The notes: generated from the sequence alone by a model not told the origin. DNA of 64,000 bases from Caballeronia sp. M1242 (GCF_017220215.1 NZ_CP071129.1:62001-126000), one strand, 5' to 3'; shown: positions 53,974-63,545, counted from the first letter of the stretch. Numbers and translations: made by a program.

Positions 53974-54801
53974 ATGTATTCGGTCATCGCAACTGATCTC
54001 GACGGGACGCTTCTCAACAGCGATCACCAGCTCGACCCGTTCACCGCAGAGACGCTGCGCACGCTGGCATCACGCGGCGTGCCGGTCATCATCGCCACGG
54101 GGCGGCATTATCGCGATGTGGCCGGCATCCGCGACCTGCTGGGCATCGACGCGTACCTGATCACGTCCAACGGCGCGCGCGTGCATGCGCCCGGCGACGA
54201 GCGCATCTACTCGCGCGATCTCGCGCCTGCCGCCGTGCGACGCCTCGTTCAGCCGGATGTCGCGGGCGCGCATGGCCGCGTGATCGTCAATCTGTTCGCC
54301 GACGATGCGTGGCTCATCGACCGTCACGCGCCCGAACTGCTCGTCTTTCATCAGGACTCCGGCTTCAAGTACGAAGTCATGGATCTGCGCGAGCACGACG
54401 GCGAAAACATCGCGAAGGTGCTGTATATCGGCGAGCCGGCGGACCTGAAGCACGTCGCCGCGAATCTGGAAAGCGAATTCGGCGAAGCCTTGTATGTCAC
54501 GTATTCGCTGCCGGACTGCCTCGAGGTGATGACGTCCGATGTGTCAAAGGGGCGCGCGCTGCGTTACGTGCTGGAGCGGCTGGATATCGATCCCGCGCAG
54601 TGCGTCGCGTTCGGCGACAACATGAACGACATCGACTTGCTGGAAACGGCCGGCCATCCGTTCATGATGAACAACGCGAATCCGGACCTGATCACGCGTC
54701 TGCCGAATGTGCCGCGCATCGGCAACAACTTCGAGGCGGGCGTCGCGCATCATCTGCGCAAGCTGTTCGATCTGCGCGACGACATCGCGTCGCCGCGCTG
54801 A
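53974..54801 (+). CDS. Cof-type HAD sugar/nucleotide phosphatase
   Basis: 275-aa HAD class IIB phosphatase. Motif I ATDLDGTLL (D8, D10), motif II VIIATGR, motif III lysine in SDVSKGRALR and motif IV FGDNMNDIDLL. Large cap domain between residues about 85 and 185. Likely dephosphorylates sugar phosphates or FMN/PLP-type metabolites. Follows the sugar kinase, consistent with a small sugar-phosphate unit. Confidence 0.92.
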   Translation: MYSVIATDLDGTLLNSDHQLDPFTAETLRTLASRGVPVIIATGRHYRDVAGIRDLLGIDAYLITSNGARVHAPGDERIYSRDLAPAAVRRLVQPDVAGAHGRVIVNLFADDAWLIDRHAPELLVFHQDSGFKYEVMDLREHDGENIAKVLYIGEPADLKHVAANLESEFGEALYVTYSLPDCLEVMTSDVSKGRALRYVLERLDIDPAQCVAFGDNMNDIDLLETAGHPFMMNNANPDLITRLPNVPRIGNNFEAGVAHHLRKLFDLRDDIASPR

Positions 54802-54839
54802 CTTTTTCAAGCGCCACCGATTCACGCTCGGCGTTGTGG

Positions 54840-55124
54840 TTAGCCGCGGCGGCCCCAGTCGTTCGAACGGCCGTGGTCCCAACCGGCGCGATTCCAGCGC
54901 CCGTTGTCGTGACCATAGTCACGATGCCAGCGCGGTTCCTCATGACGCCAGTACGGCGCGCGATAGTGCGGCGCGGCGGGCCTCACATACACGGGCGCGG
55001 GAGCGGCATAAGCAGGCGCGCCGAGCGAAACGCCGACGTGAAGATCGGTATGGGCCTGAGCCGCTCCGACTGCACCAATGACAAGGCCGGTCGCGACGAG
55101 CAATCGAGTGACGATGCGCTTCAT
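54840..55124 (-). CDS. exported small protein, Trp/Arg/His-rich tail
   Basis: 94 aa. Signal peptide MKRIVTRLLVATGLVIGAVGAAQA|HTD, then a Pro/Tyr-rich middle and a tail dense in Trp, Arg, His, Gly and Asn (YWRHEEPRWHRDYGHDNG). Typical of small exported Burkholderia proteins of unknown role, possibly metal- or surface-binding. GGGAG lies upstream of ATG 55124. Confidence 0.75.
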   Translation of the reverse strand: MKRIVTRLLVATGLVIGAVGAAQAHTDLHVGVSLGAPAYAAPAPVYVRPAAPHYRAPYWRHEEPRWHRDYGHDNGRWNRAGWDHGRSNDWGRRG

Positions 55125-55380
55125 TGTGTTTCTCCCTGGAAGGCGACGTGTGTCGCATGAGTCCAATGTAAGCGCCGGCCGTCTTACACGCTTCGACGAC
55201 TTGTTACGGGGTGCAAGCGGGGCGTAAGGCCTTTTCCATGTCGGTGAGATACGCACGAGCCTTGTCCGGCGGGGCTTTGCGCTTGGGAGCGCGCGGTCGC
55301 GGAGAAAATCATAAGCATGCTGCGTAATTCGCCATTACAACTGTCGCGCGCTTTTAATGCGCGCGGGCTGAGCGCAAAAG
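55125..55380. other. intergenic region between exported protein and aqpZ
   Basis: Contains the promoter of the exported protein on the minus strand and ends in the aqpZ terminator. No gene supported. Confidence 0.4.
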
Positions 55381-55406
55381 GAAACGGGCGCCGAAGCGCC
55401 CGTTTC
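55374..55406 (-). terminator. terminator of aqpZ
   Basis: Perfect 10-bp stem GAAACGGGCG/CGCCCGTTTC (55381-55406, loop CCGAAG) followed by CCTTTTG on the minus strand. Confidence 0.75.
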
Positions 55407-55425
55407 GCATGACCGATCCCGCGAC

Positions 55426-56157
55426 TTATTGCGCGACGGCACCAAGTTTCCGCGCTTCCGGATCCGAAGCCAGCAGCGGATAGAGCACGCCAGCGACGAT
55501 AGCGCCCGCGATCGGCGCGATCCAGAACAGCCACAACTGATCCAGCGCCCAGCCGCCGACGAAGAACGCCGGGCCGGTGGAACGCGCCGGGTTCACGGAC
55601 GTGTTCGTGACCGGAATCGAGATCAGGTGGATGAGCGTCAGGCACAGGCCGATGGCGATCGGCGCGAAGCCTTTCGGCGCGCGATCATCGGTTGCGCCGA
55701 GAATCACGAAGAGGAAGAAGAACGTCATCAGGAATTCGCAGACTAGCGCCGCGAACACGGTGTAGTGCCCCGGCGAGTGCTCGGGTCCAAAGCCGTTCGC
55801 CGCGAAACCGCTGCCGACCAGATCGAAGCCGGGCATGCCGGTGGCGATCAGCTTGAGCGCGAATGCGCCGAGCGTTGCGCCCACCACCTGCGCCACGATG
55901 TACGGCCCGAGGTCGCGCACGGGAAAGCGCCCTGCGACGGCCAGCCCGACGCTAACAGCCGGGTTCAGGTGGCAGCCGGACACGTGACCGATGGCATAAG
56001 CCATGGTGAGCACGGTGAGCCCGAATGCGAGCGAGACGCCCACGAACCCGATGCCCGTGTGCGGAAAGCCGGCGGCCAGCACGGCGCTTCCGCAGCCGCC
56101 CAGCACGAGCCAGAAAGTACCGAAAACTTCAGCGCCGAGACGCTTCGACAAATGCAT
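55426..56157 (-). CDS. aqpZ: aquaporin Z
   Basis: 243-aa water channel, six membrane helices. Both NPA half-helices are present ([13 protein letters not shown] and [15 protein letters not shown]). The narrow arginine filter is implied by NPAR and the aromatic set by the N-terminal [23 protein letters not shown]. Length and sequence match E. coli AqpZ (231 aa). Own terminator. Confidence 0.96.
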   Translation of the reverse strand: MHLSKRLGAEVFGTFWLVLGGCGSAVLAAGFPHTGIGFVGVSLAFGLTVLTMAYAIGHVSGCHLNPAVSVGLAVAGRFPVRDLGPYIVAQVVGATLGAFALKLIATGMPGFDLVGSGFAANGFGPEHSPGHYTVFAALVCEFLMTFFFLFVILGATDDRAPKGFAPIAIGLCLTLIHLISIPVTNTSVNPARSTGPAFFVGGWALDQLWLFWIAPIAGAIVAGVLYPLLASDPEARKLGAVAQ

Positions 56158-56349
56158 GATCTTGCCTTCGTGAAATGTGAGAGACCTTTGATTTGACGCA
56201 AGAAAGCCTATTGCCCTTGCCGAGCGCAGTTTAAGGGCGGCAGTTTTTACGGACTGTCAAAATTGGTCGATCCACGGGCATTTCACGCTCAACGCAGCGA
56301 TCTTCGGATTCCTCCTTGTCACGAAGCAGACGGCGCTAGCGGCCAGGCG

Positions 56350-56377
56350 AAAAAAATGCCGCCCATTGGGCGGCATT
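56350..56377 (-). terminator. terminator of the GT4 gene
   Basis: AATGCCGCCC/GGGCGGCATT stem (56355-56377), 3-nt loop, followed on the minus strand by TTTTTTTCG. Confidence 0.9.
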
Positions 56378-56400
56378 CGAGAGCGGAAAGCTGTGCGCGA

Positions 56401-57465
56401 TCAGCCGACGGCGACCTGACGCAGCACCGGACGCTTGGCGGCCTGAAGCATGGCCGTGTACGTGTCGACGTAGTTCTGCGCCATCGTCTTTGCGCTGAAG
56501 CGGCGCTCGAACTGCGCGCGAATCTCGGTGCGCGACAGTTCGTCGATGCGATGCAGCGCGCCGACCGCGCCCGGCACGTCCTCGCAGATGAAGCCGGTCA
56601 CGCCATGATCGATGACTTCCGGCACCGAACCGCGGTTGAAGGCAATCACCGGCGTTCCGCACGCCATCGCTTCGATCATCACGAGGCCGAACGGCTCGTT
56701 CCAGTCGATCGGGAAGAGCAGCGCCTTAGCACCCGAGAGGAATTCGGGCTTCTGCGCCTCGTTGATCTCGCCGATGAACTCGACGTGCGCCTGCGACAGC
56801 AGCGGCTCGATCGTCGACTTGAAATAGTCCTGATCGACCTTGTCCACCTTCGCCGCGATCTTCAGCGGCAGACCGCTCTGCGCCGCGATCTTGATGGCGA
56901 GGTCCGCGCGCTTTTCCGGGCAGATCCGGCCGAGAAACGCCAGATATTCCGGCTTCTTGTGCGGCTGCGGCGTCAGCAGATCGTCCGGCAGGCCGTGATA
57001 CACCGTGTTCAGCCAGTTCGCCTGCGGCAGCGGTCCGCGCTGGTTGTCGGAGATCGACACGACGTTCGCCTTCGTGAACGTGTTGAAGATCGGCTGCAGT
57101 TCGGGCAGGTCGAGACGGCCGTGCAGCGTCGTCACGAACGGCGTGTCGAGCTGCGTGAACAGCGGAAACGGCATGTAGTCGAGGTGAAAGTGCAGCACGT
57201 CGAACTCGTGCGCGCGGCGGCGGACCGTTTCGAGCAGCAGCATGTGCGGCGCGAGCGGATCGCGGATCGTGGGATCGAGTCGCAGGGCGCGCGGCCAGGC
57301 CGCGTCGAGCGTCGCCCGGGTTTGCGAATCGCCGCTTGCGAACAAGGTTACATCGTGGCCGAGGTCGACGAGCGCATCCGTCAGATAAGACACCACGCGC
57401 TCAGTGCCGCCGTAGAACTTCGGAGGAACTGCTTCGTGCAACGGTGCAATTTGTGCGATTCGCAT
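56401..57465 (-). CDS. GT4-family glycosyltransferase
   Basis: 354-aa GT-B fold retaining transferase. N-terminal PPKFYGGTERVVSYLTDALVDLGHDVTLFASGDS, HFHLDYMPFPL acceptor region, then the GT4 signature FLGRICPEKRADLAIKIA and the nucleotide-sugar EX7E segment EPFGLVMIEAMACGTPVIAFNRGSVPEVI. Strong AGGAGAG. A glycosyltransferase beside flhD is typical of these genomes and may act on envelope or flagellar glycans. Donor and acceptor unknown. Confidence 0.88.
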   Translation of the reverse strand: MRIAQIAPLHEAVPPKFYGGTERVVSYLTDALVDLGHDVTLFASGDSQTRATLDAAWPRALRLDPTIRDPLAPHMLLLETVRRRAHEFDVLHFHLDYMPFPLFTQLDTPFVTTLHGRLDLPELQPIFNTFTKANVVSISDNQRGPLPQANWLNTVYHGLPDDLLTPQPHKKPEYLAFLGRICPEKRADLAIKIAAQSGLPLKIAAKVDKVDQDYFKSTIEPLLSQAHVEFIGEINEAQKPEFLSGAKALLFPIDWNEPFGLVMIEAMACGTPVIAFNRGSVPEVIDHGVTGFICEDVPGAVGALHRIDELSRTEIRAQFERRFSAKTMAQNYVDTYTAMLQAAKRPVLRQVAVG

Positions 57466-58085
57466 AACGTGACTCTCCTGAGTGGCCGCTTAAGGCGCGG
57501 TCGGCGCCGATGGGCCATGAAAGCTGTTGTGTGGACACCGCTGTGGCGCTCCGGTCGAGCGTTGCGCGATGCCATTCGGGCGGGCCGCGGTGTGTCGCTC
57601 ACGCCGCCCAAAGATCGGCCCGGCTCTCGACCGGGTTATCCCTTACGTTCATTATCGGGATCGAGAGCGGCATTTCACGTCATTTTTCAATCGCTTAACC
57701 TTGTTACAGCGCGAAACACCGGCTGTTACGAAGTCAAAAATTGCACTCAAGCGGTCGAAGGAGACGATTTCGACTGGCAATGCGAGCGGCGAGGCACCCG
57801 GTAGCAGGCGCCGTGCCCGCACTGGTCTCAAGTCCATCCGGCCGCTGCCGATAAAGGCATTTGCCGACGCGCAGCAAATTTGACTGCGCATGTACGAACT
57901 TTTCCTACACGATTTCGGGCGAAAGTCTGTCGGCGCGTCGGCAGGTTCTTCCGATTCCCGCGATGGGCGCGTTGCCGGAAAATCGGGCCGACAAGACGAG
58001 CGGGGCCGGACGCGTCGCGACTGAGCGCGTCCGAGCAAACGTTTCCCGCTGGGCCTGACCAGCCATGCAATGACTCGGGGGAAAG
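57466..58085 (+). other. long flhD upstream region
   Basis: 620 nt, with an AT-richer core (57680-57760). Carries the sigma-28-like promoter at 57828-57854 and a long untranslated leader for flhD. No gene supported. Confidence 0.55.
57828..57854 (+). promoter_or_regulatory. sigma-28-like promoter upstream of flhD
   Basis: TCAAGTCC (5/8), 11-nt spacer, GCCGATAA (8/8). The -10 is a perfect consensus and the spacing exact; the -35 is weak. Predicted start about 57861 gives a leader of about 225 nt. Confidence 0.5.
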
Positions 58086-58406
58086 ATGACGGCCACCACC
58101 ATGAGCACGCTCGCGGAAATCCGCGAGGTGAACTTGTCGTATGTGCTGCTCGCGCAGCGGCTGCTTCGGGAAGACCGCGTTCTGGCGATGCATCGCCTCG
58201 GGCTGTCCGAGGAGGTGGCCGAGATCGTGTCGTCGCTGACGCCGGCGCAGGCGGTGAAGATCGCGGCTTCGAGCCATGTGCTGTGCCGCTTCCGTTTCGA
58301 CGACCACGCGATCCTCACTTCGCTTGCCGACAAAGACAAGCGCGCGGCGCTCACGCAGGCGGAGCTGCAAGTCGCGCTTTCGGATGCGGCGATCGAGATC
58401 GGTTAA
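58086..58406 (+). CDS. flhD: flagellar master regulator subunit FlhD
   Basis: 106 aa. Reads as FlhD throughout: STLAEIREVNLSYVLLAQRLLREDRVLAMHRLGLSEEVAEIVSSLTPAQAVKIAASSHVLCRFRFDDHAILTSLA, including the conserved Cys (C67) of the dimer disulfide. FlhD4C2 activates class-II flagellar promoters. The ribosome site GGGGGAAAG precedes ATG 58086 (ATG 58101 is an alternative). The partner gene flhC, normally next, is absent; motA follows instead. Confidence 0.93.
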   Translation: MTATTMSTLAEIREVNLSYVLLAQRLLREDRVLAMHRLGLSEEVAEIVSSLTPAQAVKIAASSHVLCRFRFDDHAILTSLADKDKRAALTQAELQVALSDAAIEIG

Positions 58407-58737
58407 ACGGGCTACGCAGCAAGCCGACGGCAACTTTGAGGTCGCGCCGTCGCGTGAATGCGGCCGATCGATCAGACGGCGCGCTTCGAGGGGAGTCCAT
58501 CGCGCCACCGGCTCGATGTGGCGTTTTCGGCCGACCGGCTCCAGTGATGGCCCCTTACCGACGCCTCATGACCACGACCGGCTCGTTCTGTATCCGGCGC
58601 ACTCCGCGCGGCGGCGACTCGACCGTGCTCCGCCCCGCGCCTTCGATCCGTGCCCGTGCTGAATCCACGCCTTCGCGCACACGGACGAACGGCCGGACCG
58701 GCAAGCGCCCCGCACCCAACGCCCCCGCCAGCCCGCC
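58407..58737. other. region where flhC would be expected, with no gene
   Basis: About 330 nt before the motA promoter. None of the three forward frames contains FlhC motifs (for example the STDWF-TWQPN block or the CxxC-Cx4C-type zinc region), and the space is shorter than the roughly 550 nt flhC needs. Confidence 0.75.
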
Positions 58738-58764
58738 CAAAGTTTTCCACCCGCGTGCCGTAAA
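58738..58764 (+). promoter_or_regulatory. sigma-28 promoter of motA-motB-cheYAW
   Basis: CAAAGTTT (7/8), 11-nt spacer, GCCGTAAA (about 6/8). Predicted start about 58771, about 50 nt before motA. Confidence 0.8.
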
Positions 58765-58823
58765 CAGTCTTAACCGCGCATGTGCGCCGGCCGTACCGCA
58801 TTCCCAACCCTGAGGACCCGACT

Positions 58824-59684
58824 GTGCTGATTTTCGTTGGAACGCTCGTGACATTGCTGTCCGTTTTCGGCGGTTACGCGCTCGAAGGCGGCCATCTTGG
58901 CGCGCTCGTACAGCCGGTCGAAATATTGATGATCGCCGGCGCGGGCATCGGGGCCTTCATTCTCGGCAACGGCGTCAAGACCATCAAGTCGACGCTGCTC
59001 GTCATTCCTACTCTGTTCAAAGGCTCCAAGTACAACAAGGACGTGTACATGGAGCTGATGGGCCTGCTCTACGTGCTGCTCGCGAAGGCGCGCAAGGAAG
59101 GCACGCTCACGCTCGAAGCCGACATCGAAGACCCGCACAAGAGCCCGATCTTCAGCCAGTACCCGAAGCTGCTCGCGGATCATCACATTGTCGAGTTCAT
59201 GACCGATTACTTGCGGCTCATGGTCGGCGGCAACATGAATGCGTTCGAAATCGAAAGCCTCATGGACGAAGAGATCGAGACGCATCACGTCGAGGGCGAA
59301 GCGCCCGCGCTGGCGCTGCAGAAAGTCGGCGACGCGATGCCCGCGTTCGGCATCGTCGCGGCGGTGATGGGCGTCGTGCATACGATGGCCTCCGCCGATC
59401 AGCCGCCCGCCATTCTCGGCGAAATGATCGCGCAGGCGCTCGTCGGCACGTTCCTCGGCATTCTCATTTCGTACGGCTTCATCGGGCCGCTCGCGAGCGT
59501 CGCGGAGCAGCGCGTCGCCGAGCAGACGAAGATGTTCCAGTGCATCAAGGTGACGATTCTCGCGAGCCTGAACGGCTACGCGCCGGCGATTGCCGTCGAG
59601 TTCGGCCGCAAGGTGCTGTTCTCCACGGAGCGCCCGTCGTTCTCCGAACTGGAAGAGCACGTGCGCCGGGTGAAGGCGAAGTGA
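58824..59684 (+). CDS. motA: flagellar stator protein MotA
   Basis: 286-aa inner-membrane proton-channel subunit. Four membrane helices: two N-terminal (VLIFVGTLVTLLSVFGGYALEGG and ILMIAGAGIGAFILGNGV) and two later (AMPAFGIVAAVMGVVHTMA and ALVGTFLGILISYGFIGP), with the cytoplasmic loop carrying charged torque residues. GTG 58824 has TGAGGA upstream and gives the family N-terminus; an ATG at 58782 would prepend a basic tail and lies in the leader. Shorter than E. coli MotA by about nine residues, as in other Burkholderia. Confidence 0.95.
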   Translation: MLIFVGTLVTLLSVFGGYALEGGHLGALVQPVEILMIAGAGIGAFILGNGVKTIKSTLLVIPTLFKGSKYNKDVYMELMGLLYVLLAKARKEGTLTLEADIEDPHKSPIFSQYPKLLADHHIVEFMTDYLRLMVGGNMNAFEIESLMDEEIETHHVEGEAPALALQKVGDAMPAFGIVAAVMGVVHTMASADQPPAILGEMIAQALVGTFLGILISYGFIGPLASVAEQRVAEQTKMFQCIKVTILASLNGYAPAIAVEFGRKVLFSTERPSFSELEEHVRRVKAK

Positions 59685-59721
59685 CGCGCCTCGTCCTCGC
59701 GACCCCGACCGGAGCCCTGCG

Positions 59722-60711
59722 ATGAGCAGCGAAAAAGACCGTCCCATCTTCATCAAGCGCATCGTCGCGGGCCGCAAGGGCCACCACGGCGGCGCGTGGA
59801 AGCTGGCGTACGCGGACTTCATGACCGCGATGATGGCGTTCTTCCTGCTGATGTGGCTGCTCTCGTCGACCTCGCCCGTGCAGCGGCGCGGCATCGCGGA
59901 GTACTTCAACATGCCGCTCAAGGCGGCGATGGTCGGCGGCAAGAGCGTCGGCATGGACAACAGCATCATCACCGGCGGCGGGCGCGACATTTCGAGCAAC
60001 GATCCGGGCGATGCCCGCAGTTCGGACGGCAAGACGCAATTCGCGCAGAGCCCGACCGCGAAAGCCGACGAGGAACTGCTGAAAGCCGCGCAAGGCGAAC
60101 TCGAGCGGCGCGAGCAGGCGCGCCTTCATGACCTTCAGGTCAAGCTAATGGCCGCGCTCGAAGCCAATCCGACGCTGCACCAGTTCAAGCAGCAGATCCG
60201 CATCCAGTCGACGCAGCAGGGCCTGCGCATCGAGATCGTCGATACCCAGAAGCGCCCGATGTTCGCGCTCTCCAGCAACAGCGTGCAGCCGTACATGCGC
60301 GACATCCTGCGCGAAATCGGCCGGACGCTGAACGACGTGCCGAACCGCATCGTCGTGCAGGGCCACACCGACGCCGTGAAGTACGCGGGCGGCGAAAAGG
60401 GCTACAGCAACTGGGAACTGTCGGCGGACCGCGCGAACGCGTCGCGGCGCGAACTGGTCGCGGGCGGCATGGACGAAGCCAAGGTGCTGCGCGTGCTCGG
60501 CCTCGCGTCCACGCAAAACCTGAACAAGCAAGACCCGCTCGATCCGGAGAACCGGCGCATCAGCATCATCGTGCTGAATCACCGCGCGGAAGCCTCGATG
60601 CTGCGCGACGACGGCGGCTCGGCCGCGACGCTGGATAACGCTTCGGACGCCTTCGCGCCCGGCGCGACGCCGCTTCTCGGCCGGATCGTGCCGGGCGCGG
60701 CGCGGAAATAA
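59722..60711 (+). CDS. motB: flagellar stator protein MotB
   Basis: 329-aa partner of MotA. Single N-terminal membrane helix with the essential proton-binding D32 in LAYADFMTAMMAFFLLMWLL. The C-terminal OmpA-like peptidoglycan-binding domain shows VVQGHTDAVKY, NWELSADRANASRRELV and ENRRISIIVLN. A Gln/Ala-rich plug/linker lies between. GGAG site; 37 nt after motA. Confidence 0.96.
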   Translation: MSSEKDRPIFIKRIVAGRKGHHGGAWKLAYADFMTAMMAFFLLMWLLSSTSPVQRRGIAEYFNMPLKAAMVGGKSVGMDNSIITGGGRDISSNDPGDARSSDGKTQFAQSPTAKADEELLKAAQGELERREQARLHDLQVKLMAALEANPTLHQFKQQIRIQSTQQGLRIEIVDTQKRPMFALSSNSVQPYMRDILREIGRTLNDVPNRIVVQGHTDAVKYAGGEKGYSNWELSADRANASRRELVAGGMDEAKVLRVLGLASTQNLNKQDPLDPENRRISIIVLNHRAEASMLRDDGGSAATLDNASDAFAPGATPLLGRIVPGAARK

Positions 60712-60811
60712 GCGTGCAACGAGCAAATCTGCATAAAAAACGCTCAAGACTCCACACGTTTGCGCCGTCATCCGGACAAGAGGCAGCGAGGCGCAGACCC
60801 AAAGGCGACAC

Positions 60812-61189
60812 ATGATCAAGAACATTCTGGCAATCGACGATTCCGCAGCCATGCGGCAAATCCTCTCTGCCACGCTGACGACGGCGGGCTACGAGGTAAC
60901 GGTGGCGTCCGACGGCAACGAAGGGCTCGAATGGGCGCTCGCCGAGCGATTCGATCTAGTGCTCACGGATCAGCACATGCCGCAAAAGAGCGGCCTCGAC
61001 CTGATCGCGGAGCTGCGCGCCAACCACGCCTACCGCGCGACGCCGATTCTCGTGTTGACGACGGAAGGCGGCGAGCCGTTCAAGGAAGCGGCGCGCGCGG
61101 CAGGAGCGACGGGCTGGATCGAGAAACCGCTCGACCCGGACCTTTTGACCGAAGTGGTCGCCGCGCTCTCCGAAGACACGCAGCACTGA
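60812..61189 (+). CDS. cheY: chemotaxis response regulator CheY
   Basis: 125-aa single-domain receiver. D9, D10 and phosphoacceptor D53 (LTDQHMP), switch T83 and K105 (EKPLDP) are all in place. When phosphorylated by CheA it binds FliM and switches rotation. Sits between motB and cheA, the Burkholderia arrangement. Confidence 0.95.
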   Translation: MIKNILAIDDSAAMRQILSATLTTAGYEVTVASDGNEGLEWALAERFDLVLTDQHMPQKSGLDLIAELRANHAYRATPILVLTTEGGEPFKEAARAAGATGWIEKPLDPDLLTEVVAALSEDTQH

Positions 61190-61244
61190 AGCGAACAGAT
61201 AAAGCCAAGACAACTCGCGCGCACGCGCTGACGGTGAATCAAGC

Positions 61245-63518
61245 ATGACACTCGACATTACCCAGTTCTATCAAACCTTCTTCGACGAAGCCGATGAACT
61301 GCTCGCGCAGATGGAGCAACTGCTGCTCGTCCTCGATATCGCGAATCCGGATCCCGAGGATCTCGCGGCGATCTTCCGCGCGGCGCATTCGATCAAGGGC
61401 GGCGCAGCCACGTTCGGCTTCACCGCGCTCACCGAAACGACGCACATCCTCGAATCGCTGCTGGATCGCGCGCGCAACAACGAGCTCGTGCTTCGCCGCG
61501 ACATGATCGACACGTTCCTCGCGACCAAGGACGTGCTCTCGGACCAGCTCGCCGCGTATCGCGCGAGCGCCGAGCCGGATGCGGCCGCCGCCGCCGCGAT
61601 CTGCGCGAAGCTCGAACGCCTGAAGAACGAAGACGCCGCGCCGCAGAGCGCGCCTGTCGCCGAAGAGCCGGTCACGCCGGCTGTCATCGGCGAAGTGGAG
61701 GTCGCGCCGGCCTACGAAGGCCCGAACGCGCCGCCTTCGCACGTGATCTCGCAAGCCGCCGAAGCCATCGAGGACGACGGCAACTGGGACGGCGCGTTCG
61801 AAGTCACCGACGGCGCGGCCAGCCATGCAACGAATGCAGGAACCGCGGCCGGCACGCCGGCGGCGGAAGCAGGACCCCACCTGAAAATTACGCTACGGGG
61901 GGTGGGCGAGAAGGACCTGGCGACCTTGACCGAGGAGCTGGGGAACCTGGGCAGTATCGTCGGAGAGAAAAAGACCGACGCCGAACTCGTGCTCTGGCTC
62001 GATTCGGACGTCTCCTCCGACGACATCGTGGCCGTGTGCTGCTTCGTGATCGACGAATCGCAAATCACGATCGGTCGCGGCGACGCGCATCACATTGCGC
62101 CGTCGGCAGCGTCCGAGCCGGCGCAAGCCAAGCAACACACGCTACAGGCAGAGCCGCCCGTATCGCAGGCGCAGCAAGCGCCCGCATCCGCGGCGCAGCA
62201 CAAGGAAGAAGCGGCGAAGGCGGCGGCGAATGCGGAAACGCAAGCTGCTGCCGCCATCCCGTCACGCGAAGCACAACCGAAGGCCGCCACCGGCGACGCC
62301 GAGAAGAAAGCGCGCCCGGCCGCAGCGGCATCGGCGGAAGGCAGCTCCATTCGCGTCGGCGTAGAGAAGGTCGATCAGCTCATCAACCTGGTCGGCGAAC
62401 TGGTGATCACGCAGGCGATGCTCGCCGAAACGACGAGCACGTTCGACCCTGCATTGCACGACCGTCTTTTCAACGGCATGGCGCAGCTCGAGCGCAACGC
62501 GCGCGACCTGCAAGAGGCCGTCATGTCCATCCGCATGATGCCGATGGATTACGTATTCAGCCGCTTCCCGCGACTCGTCCGCGATATCGCGGGCAAGCTC
62601 GGCAAGGACGTGGAACTCGTCACGTTCGGTCAGGCGACCGAACTGGACAAGAGCCTGATCGAGCGCATCATCGATCCGCTCACGCACCTCGTGCGCAATT
62701 CGCTCGATCACGGCATCGAGACCGTGGAAGCGCGCCGCGCGGCGGGCAAGCCCGCGACCGGGCAGCTCGTGCTGTCGGCGGCGCATCATGGCGGCAACAT
62801 CGTGATCGAAGTGAGCGACGACGGCGCGGGCCTGCGCCGCGACAAGATCCTCGCGAAGGCGCAGAAGCAGGGCATGCAGGTTTCCGACTCCATGACCGAC
62901 GAGGAAGTCTGGCAACTCATCTTCATGCCGGGCTTCTCGACCGCCGAACAGGTGACGGACATTTCCGGGCGCGGCGTCGGCATGGACGTGGTGAAGCGCA
63001 ACATCCAGTCGATGGGCGGTCACGTCGAAATCATGTCGCGCCAGGGCGCGGGCACGACCACGAAGATCGTGCTGCCGCTCACGCTCGCAATTCTCGACGG
63101 CATGTCGGTGAAGGTCGGCAACGAAATCTTCATTCTGCCGCTCAACTTCGTGATGGAGTCGCTGCAACCGGTCGCCGAGGACATCTACACGGTCGCCAAC
63201 GGCGAGCGCGTGGTGCGCGTGCGCGGCGAATATCTGCCGCTGATCGCGCTGCATCAGGTGTTCTCGGTCGAAGGCGCGCGCACGGAGCCGACGCAGGGCA
63301 TCGTCACGATCCTGCAAACCGAAGGACGGCGCATGGCCATGCTGATCGACGAACTCGTCGGCCAGCAGCAAGTGGTCGTGAAGAACCTCGAAACGAATTA
63401 CCGCAAGGTGCACGGCATCTCGGCGGCGACCATTCTCGGCGACGGCAGCGTCGCGCTGATCGTCGACGTGGCCGCGCTCAACCGCGAATCACGCGCGCAA
63501 CACTCGCACACCCATTAA
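61245..63518 (+). CDS. cheA: chemotaxis histidine kinase CheA
   Basis: 757-aa receptor-coupled kinase. Order: Hpt with phospho-His H48 in AAHSIKGGAATFGF (1-105), a P2-like response-regulator-binding domain (about 215-285), a long Ala/Gln/Glu linker (about 290-365, unusually rich), dimerisation helices, HATPase domain (LVRNSLDHGIE N-box, DDGAGL and GRGVGMDVV G-boxes), and a C-terminal CheW-like P5 domain. Length is greater than E. coli CheA (654) largely from the linker. Confidence 0.96.
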   Translation: MTLDITQFYQTFFDEADELLAQMEQLLLVLDIANPDPEDLAAIFRAAHSIKGGAATFGFTALTETTHILESLLDRARNNELVLRRDMIDTFLATKDVLSDQLAAYRASAEPDAAAAAAICAKLERLKNEDAAPQSAPVAEEPVTPAVIGEVEVAPAYEGPNAPPSHVISQAAEAIEDDGNWDGAFEVTDGAASHATNAGTAAGTPAAEAGPHLKITLRGVGEKDLATLTEELGNLGSIVGEKKTDAELVLWLDSDVSSDDIVAVCCFVIDESQITIGRGDAHHIAPSAASEPAQAKQHTLQAEPPVSQAQQAPASAAQHKEEAAKAAANAETQAAAAIPSREAQPKAATGDAEKKARPAAAASAEGSSIRVGVEKVDQLINLVGELVITQAMLAETTSTFDPALHDRLFNGMAQLERNARDLQEAVMSIRMMPMDYVFSRFPRLVRDIAGKLGKDVELVTFGQATELDKSLIERIIDPLTHLVRNSLDHGIETVEARRAAGKPATGQLVLSAAHHGGNIVIEVSDDGAGLRRDKILAKAQKQGMQVSDSMTDEEVWQLIFMPGFSTAEQVTDISGRGVGMDVVKRNIQSMGGHVEIMSRQGAGTTTKIVLPLTLAILDGMSVKVGNEIFILPLNFVMESLQPVAEDIYTVANGERVVRVRGEYLPLIALHQVFSVEGARTEPTQGIVTILQTEGRRMAMLIDELVGQQQVVVKNLETNYRKVHGISAATILGDGSVALIVDVAALNRESRAQHSHTH

Positions 63519-63545
63519 ACACATCGACCGAACCTGGGGTTTCTC

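Noticed and set aside
57880-57910. TTGACT with a distant TACAC as a sigma-70 promoter for flhD
   Set aside because: The spacer would be 18-19 nt with a poor -10; the sigma-28-like element nearby fits better.
58407-58780. Possible FlhC remnant after flhD
   Set aside because: All three forward frames read; none shows the conserved FlhC blocks or zinc-binding cysteines.
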